From positions 25,932 through 89,931 of the forward strand of contig NZ_JADGEV010000008.1 in NCBI RefSeq assembly GCF_016744175.1: 64,000 nucleotides of DNA, given 5' to 3'. Source of the stretch: Neptunomonas sp. (GTDB lineage: Bacteria; Pseudomonadota; Gammaproteobacteria; Pseudomonadales; Balneatricaceae). The notes below the pieces were generated by a model, which saw nothing but the letters and a program-made list of their open reading frames with translations, did no database searches and was not told where the DNA came from. The position numbers were made by a program, and so were the translations under genes. Positions 9,916 through 19,377 of the stretch are shown in pieces. Positions within the stretch are counted from its first letter, which is position 1; each line of letters starts with the position of its first letter.

Positions 9916-10008
9916 TGATCTAGCCTCATCTGTGTTTAAATTTAATGAGGCTATTATTCAGAACGCACCACCCGGACAATAGTGCAAGTATGTATTGGAT
10001 TGTATAGA

Positions 10009-11322
10009 TTATGTCTTCGAGGAAGAGGTCAGTGGTAGATAAAGCGCGAAACGCGCGCCCCCTAATGGAGAAGTAAAGACTTTCACCTCTCCTTTATGTA
10101 ATTCCATGACTTCTTTGACTATAGACAATCCCAAGCCGTGCCCACCAGTATCACGTGTCCGTGCTGCATCAAGTCTTTCAAAGGGTTCAAAAACACGCTC
10201 ACGATCTGTTTCAGGGACACCTTGCCCATCATCATCAATACAAATGACCAAGTAATCACTATCAATATATGAGTAAAGCTCTATCTGGGTTTTAGCATGA
10301 ATATCTGCATTCCTGATTAAGTTGCTTAGCGCCCTAAGAAGCAAACGACTATCAAACTCAATCTCAACAGAGGGCCCTGGTAAAACACGAAGAGCCTTCT
10401 CACAACTTCGCTGCATTATTGGTCGCTGGAGCAATAACCAGTGCAAGAAAATTTGAGCACTAAAACTAGCTCCTCCACCCGCTCTTTGCATCTTTGCATA
10501 ACTGAGCAACTCTTCTACCAGCTGATCCAACTCTGTTAAGTCTTCTTCCATACCCTGCAGAAACTGCTGATGACTGGAAGAGTTTATATCTTCTTCCAGC
10601 ATTGTTAACTGACAACGTAAACGAAAGATAGGCGTTCGTAATTCATGAGCAACAGCATTGGTTAAGCGCTTATGACTGGCAATAAGTTGCTCTATGCGTT
10701 CAGCCATTTGGTTGAATGAACGATTTAGCCCCCCGACTCGATGCTTAGCTAACATAGGGGCCCTAGCGGAGAAATCGCCGTTAGCAATTGCAGTAGATGA
10801 GCTTTCTAACATTTTTAGTTTGCGTTGCAAGAGGTAAATCCATACGGCAAGCGTTAAAGCAGTAACGAGAAAAAAACCCCACAGATAGACTTGCCCTAAT
10901 ATCTCAGCAGCCTTTACGAAATCAGAAGAAGTATCGTTAGTAGAACGGTAGATTTTATCATTTACACTAAGACGGATATAAAGAACATCTCCATCATCAA
11001 TGTCTGGCTCAAGGCTTTGAAGAAGTATGCTCGAATCCGGCATATTTTTAATTTCGATTCGTTCAAGTATGCTAGCATCCGTAACTACAGTTAGTATCTG
11101 GCTTTCTAGCTTTGCCGTTCGCAACATTGACGCCTCCATTTGTTCCTCGCCTGACAGCTCATATACTTCTTCAAAGAGGTGAACATAGGCAAGCAGGCTA
11201 CGACGAGTACTCTCTTCTTCAAAGTCGTAAAATAACTGTGTAGTAAAGACCTCAATTAACACCAAAAAACCAATTAGCGCTGCAATAATACCCATATATA
11301 GGGTGAAGAAGAGACGAGCCAT
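10009..11322 (-). CDS. RstB-like sensor histidine kinase
   Basis: Membrane sensor kinase of 437 residues. Membrane segments at about 4-27 and 145-165 flank a periplasmic loop of about 115 residues; then HAMP (165-217), phospho-acceptor box VAHELRTPIFRLR with His226, N box LSNLIRNADIHAK, G1 IDDDGQGVP and G2 GGHGLGLSIV. All catalytic motifs are intact. The HELRTP context and layout resemble E. coli RstB. It is 94 bp downstream of its response regulator. Confidence 0.92.
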   Translation of the reverse strand: MARLFFTLYMGIIAALIGFLVLIEVFTTQLFYDFEEESTRRSLLAYVHLFEEVYELSGEEQMEASMLRTAKLESQILTVVTDASILERIEIKNMPDSSILLQSLEPDIDDGDVLYIRLSVNDKIYRSTNDTSSDFVKAAEILGQVYLWGFFLVTALTLAVWIYLLQRKLKMLESSSTAIANGDFSARAPMLAKHRVGGLNRSFNQMAERIEQLIASHKRLTNAVAHELRTPIFRLRCQLTMLEEDINSSSHQQFLQGMEEDLTELDQLVEELLSYAKMQRAGGGASFSAQIFLHWLLLQRPIMQRSCEKALRVLPGPSVEIEFDSRLLLRALSNLIRNADIHAKTQIELYSYIDSDYLVICIDDDGQGVPETDRERVFEPFERLDAARTRDTGGHGLGLSIVKEVMELHKGEVKVFTSPLGGARFALYLPLTSSSKT

Positions 11323-11416
11323 AAGCAGTGGTTCCCATTTATACTAATAGTGTTAACTTATTCTTACACAGAGAAGGTAATAGCATCACTAGAAGGAGTG
11401 TATGGAAATGTATGGA

Positions 11417-12154
11417 TCAGCTCCATTGACCTGAAACTAACATGTATCCCTTGCCTCTTACCGTAATAATTCGCGAAGGCAGCGTTGAGTCATCGTTCAA
11501 TTTTTTGCGAAGAATGGCAATTTTATTATCAATGGTTCGATCAACCCCATCATAATCAATTCCACGGGTCGATTTCACAAGAGTATCGCGAGATAAAGCT
11601 TCATCGGCATGTGAAACAAGCAGCAATAGAAGGTCAAACTCTCCAGGTGTGAGATTTACAAACTCACCCTCCAGATAGCAACGTTGGGTTAATTGGTTGA
11701 GAGACAGCGTACCCAAACTCAATTGATGTTCACTGGTTACAGACGGAGTTACTTGCCTGTTGCTTATAGACGTTGATTCATGACTGCTGCCTGTCTGTCG
11801 ACGTAGCAACATACGAATACGAGCGAGTAACACTCTAGGCTGTAAAGGTTTACAGACAAAATCATCAGCGCCCATCTCTAACGCTGCCACCTGATCCATG
11901 TCATCATCACTTGCTGTAAGAATTAAGATTTTCCCGCTAAATGTTCCCCGAATCTCACGACAGACACTCAGACCATCCATTCCCGGCAGCATAAGATCAA
12001 GGATCAGCAAATCAGGCTGCTCTTGCTTCAAAAGCTGTTTTGCCTCATCACCTCTATGGCCAAACGCCACTTCAAAACCATTGCGTGTAAGGTATAAGCT
12101 AAGTAATTGAGTGAGTTTTTCATCATCTTCAATTAATAGGATTTTATCTGGCAT
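11417..12154 (-). CDS. RstA-like response regulator (OmpR family)
   Basis: Response regulator of 245 residues: receiver domain with acidic pocket IEDDEK, phospho-acceptor Asp53 in LLILDLMLPGMDG and conserved Lys in VCKPLQP, then an OmpR-type winged helix (about 145-242) ending in TVRGKGYMLV. The receiver, with DxDMDQVAALEMGADD, resembles E. coli RstA. Partner is the kinase downstream. The 178-bp upstream gap also holds the divergent DUF2185 start. Confidence 0.92.
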   Translation of the reverse strand: MPDKILLIEDDEKLTQLLSLYLTRNGFEVAFGHRGDEAKQLLKQEQPDLLILDLMLPGMDGLSVCREIRGTFSGKILILTASDDDMDQVAALEMGADDFVCKPLQPRVLLARIRMLLRRQTGSSHESTSISNRQVTPSVTSEHQLSLGTLSLNQLTQRCYLEGEFVNLTPGEFDLLLLLVSHADEALSRDTLVKSTRGIDYDGVDRTIDNKIAILRKKLNDDSTLPSRIITVRGKGYMLVSGQWS

Positions 12155-12344
12155 CTATCGCGGTACCTGGTAATTTTTCAAATGAAACAAAAAAAGTGAA
12201 ATTTTTCATATCGAACCCAACTATAAACCTTTTTTTAAATAATATTATATAAACTCATTAGCCAATAGATAGGTTTGTTTTGTTCCTCAATTTCTTCACT
12301 TTGCTATACAATATTGTTCGTTTTAAATTTCGTTGGATTTTGTT

Positions 12345-12767
12345 ATGAAAACGCCACCAGTAGATACCCCTATTTCTGAAAACGCTGAAACTAATCAGAC
12401 AAAAAATGGTTTTTTGGCTTTAGTTTCTAAGCTAACCTTTGATGAAAACTTGCCTATACGCTTTATGTACAAAACAGTACCGGAACACCTTAACGATACA
12501 GGCTGGCGCCTTTATACAGGCTATGAAACAGAAGAATATGCTGCAAACGAACTTGCAAACATGCTCCCTGTCCCTTTAGTAAAACTATCATCGATGGACC
12601 CTTCATTAACAGATTTACTGACATACAATGCAGGTACGGTGTGGGAGCGCGCACCTAATAGCGATAGCTGGGAGCGCGTACATGATTTTAAGATTCCATC
12701 AGCGAATGTTGAAGTAGATATTACAAACAACCTAGATCGCTTCAATGCTCCAGACGAATCCCAATAG
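12345..12767 (+). CDS. DUF2185 family protein
   Basis: A 140-residue soluble protein. The stretch WRLYTGYETEEYAANE, VKLSSMDPSLTDLL and GTVWERAP is characteristic of DUF2185, a family related to Imm33-type immunity proteins; its biochemical role is not established. I place the start at ATG 12345 because the alternative TTG at 12333 is less likely; neither has a strong Shine-Dalgarno. No toxin gene is visible nearby, so an immunity role is not supported here. Confidence 0.75.
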   Translation: MKTPPVDTPISENAETNQTKNGFLALVSKLTFDENLPIRFMYKTVPEHLNDTGWRLYTGYETEEYAANELANMLPVPLVKLSSMDPSLTDLLTYNAGTVWERAPNSDSWERVHDFKIPSANVEVDITNNLDRFNAPDESQ

Positions 12768-12782
12768 TTGGCATGAAAAATA

Positions 12783-12812
12783 AGTAGCGAGGCACTCTAA
12801 TGCCCCGCTACT
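12783..12812. terminator. Inverted repeat between convergent genes
   Basis: AGTAGCGAGGCA and TGCCCCGCTACT pair with one mismatch around a CTCTAA loop, between the DUF2185 and NYN stops. No strong T run, so terminator function is likely but not certain. Confidence 0.55.
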
Positions 12813-12832
12813 GACGTTCTCTTATTATGAAC

Positions 12833-13306
12833 CTATAAAAGCAGAGCATCGTCAATTGGATGGAAAACAGAGGCAGCCTCCACCAAAGAGTTAGCTGTTA
12901 ATGAGGGCACACCATAAACCTCTGCGTTAACCCCATATTCTGTACATATTTTATCCAACAACAGATCAAAATCACCATCACCTGACAGCAAAATAACACT
13001 ATCTACACCCTTAGCCACATCCATCACATCGATTGCGATACCTACATCCCAATCGCCTTTTGCCGAACCATCACTTCGCTGAATAAAAGGCTTAAGCTTA
13101 ACAGTAAACCCCATATGCTTAAGCGCACTCTGAAATTTATGCTGTTTATCATCACCTCGATGAATCGCATAAGCAGTCGCTGACACTATTTCACCTTGTT
13201 GACTGATGCGCTCCCACAGTTTGCGGTAATTAAACTGTCGACCGTATGCTTGTCGAGTTGTGTAGTAGATATTTTGTACATCAACAAAAATTGCTATTTT
13301 TTTCAA
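12833..13306 (-). CDS. NYN domain protein (LabA/DUF88-like)
   Basis: A 157-residue protein made almost entirely of a NYN (PIN-like) nuclease domain. The conserved acidic residues are visible: IFVDVQNIYY at the N-terminus, KGDWDVGIAIDVMD in the middle and LLSGDGDFDLLLDK after it. Related LabA/DUF88 proteins are metal-dependent RNases or RNA-binding proteins. No fused RNA-binding domain is present. It is transcribed convergently with the DUF2185 gene; the connection is only positional. Confidence 0.87.
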   Translation of the reverse strand: MKKIAIFVDVQNIYYTTRQAYGRQFNYRKLWERISQQGEIVSATAYAIHRGDDKQHKFQSALKHMGFTVKLKPFIQRSDGSAKGDWDVGIAIDVMDVAKGVDSVILLSGDGDFDLLLDKICTEYGVNAEVYGVPSLTANSLVEAASVFHPIDDALLL

Positions 13307-13566
13307 AGAATTTGCCTAAATATCACACGTGTTTATTTTTTTGTTATCTCACTAGATAGACAGAATAACCGATTAATAACATCACTTTCTATAAAGTGCT
13401 TAACTATAAAAGAGTCAATAATTACAGAGGGTATGCAGAAGAATATACATTGCAGTTATTAAGTGTGACAAGAGGAGTATTGGAGAGATACTGAGGAGTA
13501 ACAGATCGTTAAGCGAGCAACGCTTCACTCAAAGTTATATCCCCCCAGTATTTAGTATATATAGTG

Positions 13567-13683
13567 CTATTTTTCGTTCTTCTTTTCTTCGCTAGCCTTT
13601 TTGCGCTTTTCAGCATCAGCTTGCTCTTGTTGTTTAATTTCTTCTGCACTCTGACCACCACAAGAACCACAACATGTACTCAT
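13567..13683 (-). CDS. CCGSCS-motif mini-protein, 38 aa
   Basis: A 38-residue ORF starting MSTCCGSCGGQSAEE and ending in a Lys/Glu-rich tail (EKRKKASEEKKNEK). The CCGSCGG head matches the small CCGSCS-motif proteins annotated in many marine gammaproteobacteria, whose function is unknown. Three closely spaced cysteines suggest metal binding or redox activity (inference). It lies on the minus strand just downstream of cobS (141 bp), and has no recognisable terminator. Confidence 0.7.
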   Translation of the reverse strand: MSTCCGSCGGQSAEEIKQQEQADAEKRKKASEEKKNEK

Positions 13684-13823
13684 CACTGTTACCTAATTGT
13701 TTATGTAAGATGACTCATATAATAACCAACTAAAGAACTCGGACAATTGACATAAATCAGTTACTGTTACATTTCTTAAAACTTCACCCTCTACCCTACC
13801 CGAATCTTGCCGCCTTCATCATT

Positions 13824-14585
13824 TCAGGGGCTTAACGTTCTTACACCCATGCTAGCCACAGTCAATAAGGCTACTTCTATTAATTCAATTAAAGCACCTG
13901 CTGTATCCCCTGTAGTACCCTTTAAGCGTGCGAGCATCATGCTACGCGCAATCCAAAATACTATAACCGTTACCAACAACCATGCAAAACCAAGCCAGGC
14001 TAATACGAGTACTCCTAGTAAGCCCATTGCATAGATGCCTTGTCGGGGCATTGTCGCTACCATTGAAGATGCGATTCCTTGTGGTCGTACATAAGGCGTG
14101 CTAGCCAACAAGATAATAGCTCCCAATCGAGCAAACACCGGAGCAAGCAACATCGGTAACAGAGTCGCTGTACCGAGTAACGTTAAGAGCGCTGACCATT
14201 TCAATAGAAGTAATAGTATTAAAGCCAGAACACCTATCGCCCCAGAGCAGGGGTCCTTCATAATTCGCAAGGTGCGCTCAGGGTCACCTAAACCACCCAT
14301 CCATCCATCAGCGCTGTCAGCTAATCCATCAAGATGTAAGCCTCCCGTAAGCACCACCCAGCAGATCAGCACGAGTGATGCTTGCATATATATTGGTTGC
14401 TCATTAAGCAACCAACTAAGTGCATACAAGACGCCACCAATCACAGCACCAACAAGTGGGTAGTAGAGCAATGACAGGGCTTGTAATCGGGAGTCAGGAT
14501 AAGAGCGAAGTCGAATAGGAAGCTGCGTCAAAAACTGCATAGCTACGCAAAGAGCTTGCCAGTGCTTAGAGAAAAAAAGCTTCAT
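13824..14585 (-). CDS. cobS: Adenosylcobinamide-GDP ribazoletransferase
   Basis: CobS joins adenosylcobinamide-GDP with alpha-ribazole (phosphate) to give adenosylcobalamin (phosphate), the last assembly step, in the inner membrane. The 253-residue protein has the family motif GGLHLDGLADSADGWMGG and LRIMKDPCSGAIGVLALIL, and several membrane segments. I choose ATG 14585, giving an ATGA overlap with cobC; a GTG at 14597 is possible. Last gene of the B12 operon. Confidence 0.95.
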   Translation of the reverse strand: MKLFFSKHWQALCVAMQFLTQLPIRLRSYPDSRLQALSLLYYPLVGAVIGGVLYALSWLLNEQPIYMQASLVLICWVVLTGGLHLDGLADSADGWMGGLGDPERTLRIMKDPCSGAIGVLALILLLLLKWSALLTLLGTATLLPMLLAPVFARLGAIILLASTPYVRPQGIASSMVATMPRQGIYAMGLLGVLVLAWLGFAWLLVTVIVFWIARSMMLARLKGTTGDTAGALIELIEVALLTVASMGVRTLSP

Positions 14586-15172
14586 GCGCGCGGCCACACA
14601 AGACGGTGTAATTCGCCGTGTTTAGCCTCAACCCCAAACATTCTAGATACAGACGCTCCTTCATTCAAACTGGTCAGCGCTTTGATCACACCACCGTGAG
14701 TAATTAAAAGTACTTTGTTATGCTCACTGGTGATCTTTGCATTTAAAAAAAACTGTAAGCGTTTAAAAAATTCAGTTATTAGTTCGCCTTGTGGAGGAGG
14801 AAAATGCTCGGGATCACGCCAAAAGTCTGCTAGCTCATCTGCCCAATGCAGCATAATATCTACTGCCGTCATGCCATCCCACAGACCAAAATCATATTCT
14901 TGGATTAATGGATCGGAGGTTAGTAATTCAGCACCTGACGCTTGAGACCCAACCCAACATTCAGCAAACGCCTGACAACGGATTAATGGCGAAGTAATGA
15001 CGGCATCGTAATCATCCAGGCTGATATTTTGCATAGTGGTCTGCATTTGATGCCACCCATGATCCGTTAGCTCAGCATCAGTGCGCCCCAGATAGCATTG
15101 ACCTTTTACTGTCTCTCCGTGTCGCAACGCATCAATAATCAACGGTTGTTTGCTATTACAGTGCTGTTTCAT
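14582..15172 (-). CDS. cobC: Alpha-ribazole phosphatase-like histidine phosphatase
   Basis: Histidine phosphatase superfamily enzyme of 196 residues, expected to dephosphorylate alpha-ribazole 5'-phosphate or the cobalamin phosphate. The catalytic RHG motif is in IDALRHGETVKG and the second His in LLITHGGVIKAL. Placed between cobT and cobS, which fits this role; other phosphatases of the family cannot be told apart by sequence alone. Overlaps cobS by 4 bp. Confidence 0.9.
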   Translation of the reverse strand: MKQHCNSKQPLIIDALRHGETVKGQCYLGRTDAELTDHGWHQMQTTMQNISLDDYDAVITSPLIRCQAFAECWVGSQASGAELLTSDPLIQEYDFGLWDGMTAVDIMLHWADELADFWRDPEHFPPPQGELITEFFKRLQFFLNAKITSEHNKVLLITHGGVIKALTSLNEGASVSRMFGVEAKHGELHRLVWPRA

Positions 15173-15173
15173 C

Positions 15174-16304
15174 TTACTGTGCTACTTCGCTGGTAGGCAT
15201 TGTTACTGTTGAAGAAGACACCGCCGCTTCTTCAAATGTAGACATTTCATGGTGCAAAGAACAGGCAAGCCTTATAAGCGGAACAGCAATAGCTGCACCG
15301 CTACCCTCCCCTAAGCGCAATTCAAGATTCAGTAACGGCAACTGAGCCCCAAAGCTTTCTAGCAATAATGCATAGGCGGGTTCAGCTGAATTGTGAGATA
15401 AGATGAGCCAATCAGACACCTCAGGGTTAATACGACACGCCACCAAGGCTGCCACTGTACAGATGAAACCGTCAACAAGAGCAGGCATGCCCTCTTGCGC
15501 ACACGTTAGATAAGCACCGGTAAGTGCCGCAATTTCAAAACCACCTAATATTTGTAATGCCATTAACGGGTCGGTTGAACTATTCGCCAGAGATTTCTCA
15601 TGTACTTGCAGTGCTTGAGCGATAATCGCTGCCTTATGCGAAACACCTTTAGCATCTAACCCAGTACCAGGCCCAGCAAGTTTCTCAGGGGCTATGTTAA
15701 GTAGCACAGAAGCAACAGCAGTTGCCGATGTAGTATTGGCAATGCCCATTTCTCCTGCAATAAATAGATCAAGTTTCTCTTCTTGTTCTAGCTGTTTTTC
15801 TGACGCAGTTAATACCGCTTTGCGTCCAATATTTATTGCTAGTGCAAGCTGGCCTTCTGTCATAGCAGGATAATGAAGAAAACTGGCTGTCTGTGGAGCA
15901 ATCACACAATTAACAACATTAGCCAACCCTTCAGTGGGAGAGATTGTACCTAAGTTGTATACTGTCATAGGAGCATTTATAAACCGCGCCGCCACACAAA
16001 TAGCGGCACCACCATGAGAAAAGTTTTTAACCATTTCAGCAGTCACTGATTGAGGAAACATCGACACTCCCTCTTCTGCAATGCCATGATCTGCTGCAAA
16101 AATAGCGATAGAAACATTAGCCGCAGTAGGAAATAACACGCCTTGCATGGCAGCTAATCGAACAGCTATATTCTCCAACTTACCTAAGGAACCCGCAGGC
16201 TTAGTGAGCTGTTTCTGATGATCTTCAGCAGCCAGCATCGCCATACTATCTAATGGTTTTATCGCGCAGCGTAGCCATGCCACTGATGGAGTATCACTTT
16301 TCAT
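15174..16304 (-). CDS. cobT: Nicotinate-nucleotide-dimethylbenzimidazole phosphoribosyltransferase
   Basis: Makes alpha-ribazole phosphate, the lower-ligand nucleotide, from nicotinate mononucleotide and a base such as dimethylbenzimidazole. The 376-residue protein has LTKPAGSLGKLE near the N-terminus, FAADHGIAEEGVSMFPQ, GEMGIANTTSATA and the catalytic Glu region LRLGEGSGAAIA near the C-terminus. About 17 extra low-complexity residues (Ser/Thr/Val) extend past the usual end. Start 27 bp downstream of cobU. Confidence 0.96.
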   Translation of the reverse strand: MKSDTPSVAWLRCAIKPLDSMAMLAAEDHQKQLTKPAGSLGKLENIAVRLAAMQGVLFPTAANVSIAIFAADHGIAEEGVSMFPQSVTAEMVKNFSHGGAAICVAARFINAPMTVYNLGTISPTEGLANVVNCVIAPQTASFLHYPAMTEGQLALAINIGRKAVLTASEKQLEQEEKLDLFIAGEMGIANTTSATAVASVLLNIAPEKLAGPGTGLDAKGVSHKAAIIAQALQVHEKSLANSSTDPLMALQILGGFEIAALTGAYLTCAQEGMPALVDGFICTVAALVACRINPEVSDWLILSHNSAEPAYALLLESFGAQLPLLNLELRLGEGSGAAIAVPLIRLACSLHHEMSTFEEAAVSSSTVTMPTSEVAQ

Positions 16305-16331
16305 ATACTGTTTGCCTTTACATTAAATGCA

Positions 16332-16865
16332 CTATGATTTGTCTTTATGATCATTAGCAACGGGTTTAATAACAACGGGAATTCCCGCCACCATCAAAAC
16401 CACTTGGTCTGCTAACACCGCGACTTCCTGATGCAACCAGCCCGCTTCATCACAATAACGACGCGTTAGCTTTCCCATAGGAACAACTCCCATGCCCGTT
16501 TCATTGCTCACTAATATGACATCGCCTTTTGCGTTACTCAGTGCATCAATCAACTGTTGTTTATAATCAGCTATGCTTTTATCTTCACACAGTAAATTCG
16601 TAACCCATAACGTCAAGCAATCTATTAATAAACAATTACTTGAAGAGCTTTCATTATTAATAACATTACTTATCTCTAGCGACTCTTCAAAGACATCCCA
16701 CTGACTCGGCCGCTGATTTTTATGCTGATCTATGCGTTCTTGCATCTCATCATCATAGGCTTGTGCTGTTGCTATATAGATGACATCAGAGCCACTATTT
16801 CTGGCTAAATTTTCAGCGTAACGACTCTTTCCTGAACGTGCACCGCCAATAATAAAATGAATCAC
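16332..16865 (-). CDS. cobU: Adenosylcobinamide kinase / guanylyltransferase
   Basis: CobU (CobP) phosphorylates adenosylcobinamide and transfers GMP to it, activating it for CobS. The 177-residue protein shows the P-loop [12 protein letters not shown] at residues 6-17 and the conserved [13 protein letters not shown]. Overlaps cobQ by 4 bp, so translation is probably coupled. Confidence 0.96.
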   Translation of the reverse strand: MIHFIIGGARSGKSRYAENLARNSGSDVIYIATAQAYDDEMQERIDQHKNQRPSQWDVFEESLEISNVINNESSSSNCLLIDCLTLWVTNLLCEDKSIADYKQQLIDALSNAKGDVILVSNETGMGVVPMGKLTRRYCDEAGWLHQEVAVLADQVVLMVAGIPVVIKPVANDHKDKS

Positions 16866-18355
16866 TCAACACTCTCCGGTACAAAAGGAGCATTTAACAG
16901 ACGATGAATAGCTTGCATATCCAGATGCTCTTCAATTGAGTCAGCTAACCTATCAAGATCAATATCTTTACGTTCGTTATAATCAAAAGCAGCAACAGTT
17001 TTAAGGCCTGCCCATTGCAAGACTTGATTCACAACACCTGAGGATTCAAATAAACCATGGAGGTAAGTTCCAGCAATTTGACCATCAACGGAAACGGCAC
17101 CTTCAGGTGCCCCATCAGAAAAACGTATCAATGGAGTAACCAATGCATCGCCGATTGAGGTGCCACAGTGAATTTCATAACCAGCCACTACAACAGCTTC
17201 TTTATCACCAAGACAAAAAGTACCGATTTGATTTGATAAGTGCTTTCCAGGATGAAGACATGTGTCCATTGCCAGCAGGTGCAACCCTAGTGAGCAACCG
17301 GCCTTCCCTTCAATTGCATGAGGGTCATCAATTGTATGACCAAGCATCTGGAAGCCTCCGCATATGCCTAGTAGTTTTCCACCATAGCGAAGATGCTTAT
17401 TAATCTGGGTATCCCAGCCTTGGTTTCGCAACCACTCTAAGTCACTTCTTACCGATTTTGAGCCTGGCAAAATGATAAGGTCAGCCGCTGGCATTGGTTG
17501 GTCTGGCCCAACGTAAGTCAGTTTAACGGAGGGGTGCAAACGGAGAGGATCAAAATCGGTATGATTGCTAATATGAGGTAGTACGGGAACAACCACATGC
17601 AATGCTTGTTCAGAATATTCGGGCTGTTGCAAAGAAACAGCATCTTCAGCTTCCAGATGGAACCCATGCAAATAAGGTAGAACACCTAATACAGGTTTGC
17701 CCGTGTAATCCTCTAACCAATCAAGCCCTGACTGTAATAGTGCAATATCACCTCGAAAACGGTTAACAACAAATCCTTTTACACGTGCCTGTTCAGATTC
17801 TGATAATAGTGCCAAGGTACCAACAAGGTGCGCGAATATTCCACCCTTATCGATATCAGCGATAATAATTACGGGGCAATCCTCGCGTTCAGCAAAGCCC
17901 ATGTTAGCAATATCATTTTCGCGCAAATTAATTTCAGCAGGAGAGCCGGCTCCTTCCACAATGACATAGTCGTATACAGATCGTAAGCGTTGATGCGATA
18001 GCTCTACAGCCTTCCAGGCCACCTGCTTATAATCATGATAAGCCGTTGCCTCCATATTGCTCAGGGGCTTCCCATGAATAATAACCTGTGCGCCAGTATC
18101 ACTATTAGGCTTTAGCAAAACAGGATTCATATCAATGTGCGGCGCTAACCCACATGCGTATGCCTGTACTGCTTGAGCGCGGCCAATTTCTCCGCCATCC
18201 GTTGTTACCGCGCTATTTAATGCCATATTTTGAGGCTTAAAAGGCACTACCGATAAGCTCTTACGCCACAACACGCGGCATAGCCCCGCCACTAAAGTAC
18301 TTTTACCAGCATCAGAGGTTGTCCCCTGAACCATCAATGTGCCAATGCTTTTCAT
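16862..18355 (-). CDS. cobQ: Cobyric acid synthase
   Basis: CobQ/CbiP amidates four side chains of adenosylcobyrinic acid a,c-diamide using glutamine and ATP. The 497-residue protein has an N-terminal DTBS-like ATPase ([16 protein letters not shown] at about 10-25, QNMALNS) and a C-terminal triad glutamine amidotransferase with [10 protein letters not shown] (nucleophile Cys) and a late His in [13 protein letters not shown] overlaps with cobD upstream and cobU downstream. Confidence 0.96.
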   Translation of the reverse strand: MKSIGTLMVQGTTSDAGKSTLVAGLCRVLWRKSLSVVPFKPQNMALNSAVTTDGGEIGRAQAVQAYACGLAPHIDMNPVLLKPNSDTGAQVIIHGKPLSNMEATAYHDYKQVAWKAVELSHQRLRSVYDYVIVEGAGSPAEINLRENDIANMGFAEREDCPVIIIADIDKGGIFAHLVGTLALLSESEQARVKGFVVNRFRGDIALLQSGLDWLEDYTGKPVLGVLPYLHGFHLEAEDAVSLQQPEYSEQALHVVVPVLPHISNHTDFDPLRLHPSVKLTYVGPDQPMPAADLIILPGSKSVRSDLEWLRNQGWDTQINKHLRYGGKLLGICGGFQMLGHTIDDPHAIEGKAGCSLGLHLLAMDTCLHPGKHLSNQIGTFCLGDKEAVVVAGYEIHCGTSIGDALVTPLIRFSDGAPEGAVSVDGQIAGTYLHGLFESSGVVNQVLQWAGLKTVAAFDYNERKDIDLDRLADSIEEHLDMQAIHRLLNAPFVPESVE

Positions 18356-19377
18356 CTATTTAACTCACTTAGTGCCTTTTCAAGCTGCTGCCATGCCATA
18401 TCATTTTTAGGTAGACCTAAACGAAATACCTGCAGATGTTTAAAGTTACGAATAAGGATGCCGCGTTTTGCAAAATACTCATAAATACAAAAATCTGTTT
18501 TCCTGAGGGTCGTAGGCAATGTAATTGTGCAAAAAAGAGGTGTTGATACATACTCAAAGTCATACTTTCTTAGTAAAGCGCAAAGCTGTTGGCCCTCCTG
18601 GGCTAAACGTTGCCGCATCAGTAGTTGCCAAGTTCCATCTTGCAATGCAATGCCACCCGCCCAACGGGCAACACTTGATACAGACCACGTTGTTTGATGT
18701 TGCGCTAACACTGATAGCAAAGCAGGCTCCGCCCAAACAAACCCCAAACGAATACCCGCTAAACCAAAAAACTTACCGATAGAGCGAAGCACTATCAGCC
18801 CACTTACAGGATTTTGAGTGATCAATGAAGATTCTTCACTGCTAGGCAGCGCATCGATAAATGCCTCATCTATCACCAGCCATCCGTTGTTCTGCTGCAG
18901 TAAATTCAACCAGTGCTTTAATTGTGTTCGTGACAAGAACTCTGTCGTCGGATTATTGGGACGTATAACAATCACTACATCAAGATGGGCAATTTGAGTA
19001 TCTAATTCATCAACACTCAACTCTTTAACATCGTGCCCTTGAACCCTCCATTGATAAGCATATTCCGCATACGCAGGCGATAAAATCCCAACCCGCGAAT
19101 GAGCTCTCAATTTTGGCAGAATCTCAATAGCTGCTTGGCTACCCGCCACCGCAAGCAGATGCACTGAACCATAATACGCAGCCGCCGCGCTCAGAAGATT
19201 ATCATCAGTATCCGGTAGTTTTTGCCAAATCTCCTGAGGTACTTCCGGTAACGGATAACTATGAGGGTTTAAGCCAGTAGAAAGATCAACCCAGTTCTGG
19301 ATTGGTATACAAAACTGCTGAGCCGCTTGATGTAAGCAACCGCCATGAACTGGAAGAATGTTATTAGCTGTACTCAT
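18352..19377 (-). CDS. cobD: Threonine-phosphate decarboxylase (CobD of Salmonella)
   Basis: PLP enzyme of the class I/II aminotransferase fold that makes (R)-1-amino-2-propanol phosphate for the nucleotide loop; called CobC in Pseudomonas. Visible motifs: [12 protein letters not shown] near the start, IRPNNPTTE, and [16 protein letters not shown] with the PLP Lys. I start at ATG 19377, which overlaps the cbiB stop as ATGA; a further in-frame start lies at 19389. Confidence 0.93.
   Translation of the reverse strand: MSTANNILPVHGGCLHQAAQQFCIPIQNWVDLSTGLNPHSYPLPEVPQEIWQKLPDTDDNLLSAAAAYYGSVHLLAVAGSQAAIEILPKLRAHSRVGILSPAYAEYAYQWRVQGHDVKELSVDELDTQIAHLDVVIVIRPNNPTTEFLSRTQLKHWLNLLQQNNGWLVIDEAFIDALPSSEESSLITQNPVSGLIVLRSIGKFFGLAGIRLGFVWAEPALLSVLAQHQTTWSVSSVARWAGGIALQDGTWQLLMRQRLAQEGQQLCALLRKYDFEYVSTPLFCTITLPTTLRKTDFCIYEYFAKRGILIRNFKHLQVFRLGLPKNDMAWQQLEKALSELNR

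Noticed and set aside
13196..13462. Plus-strand ORF opposite the NYN gene start
   Set aside because: Begins inside the NYN gene on the other strand, composition not protein-like, no Shine-Dalgarno.
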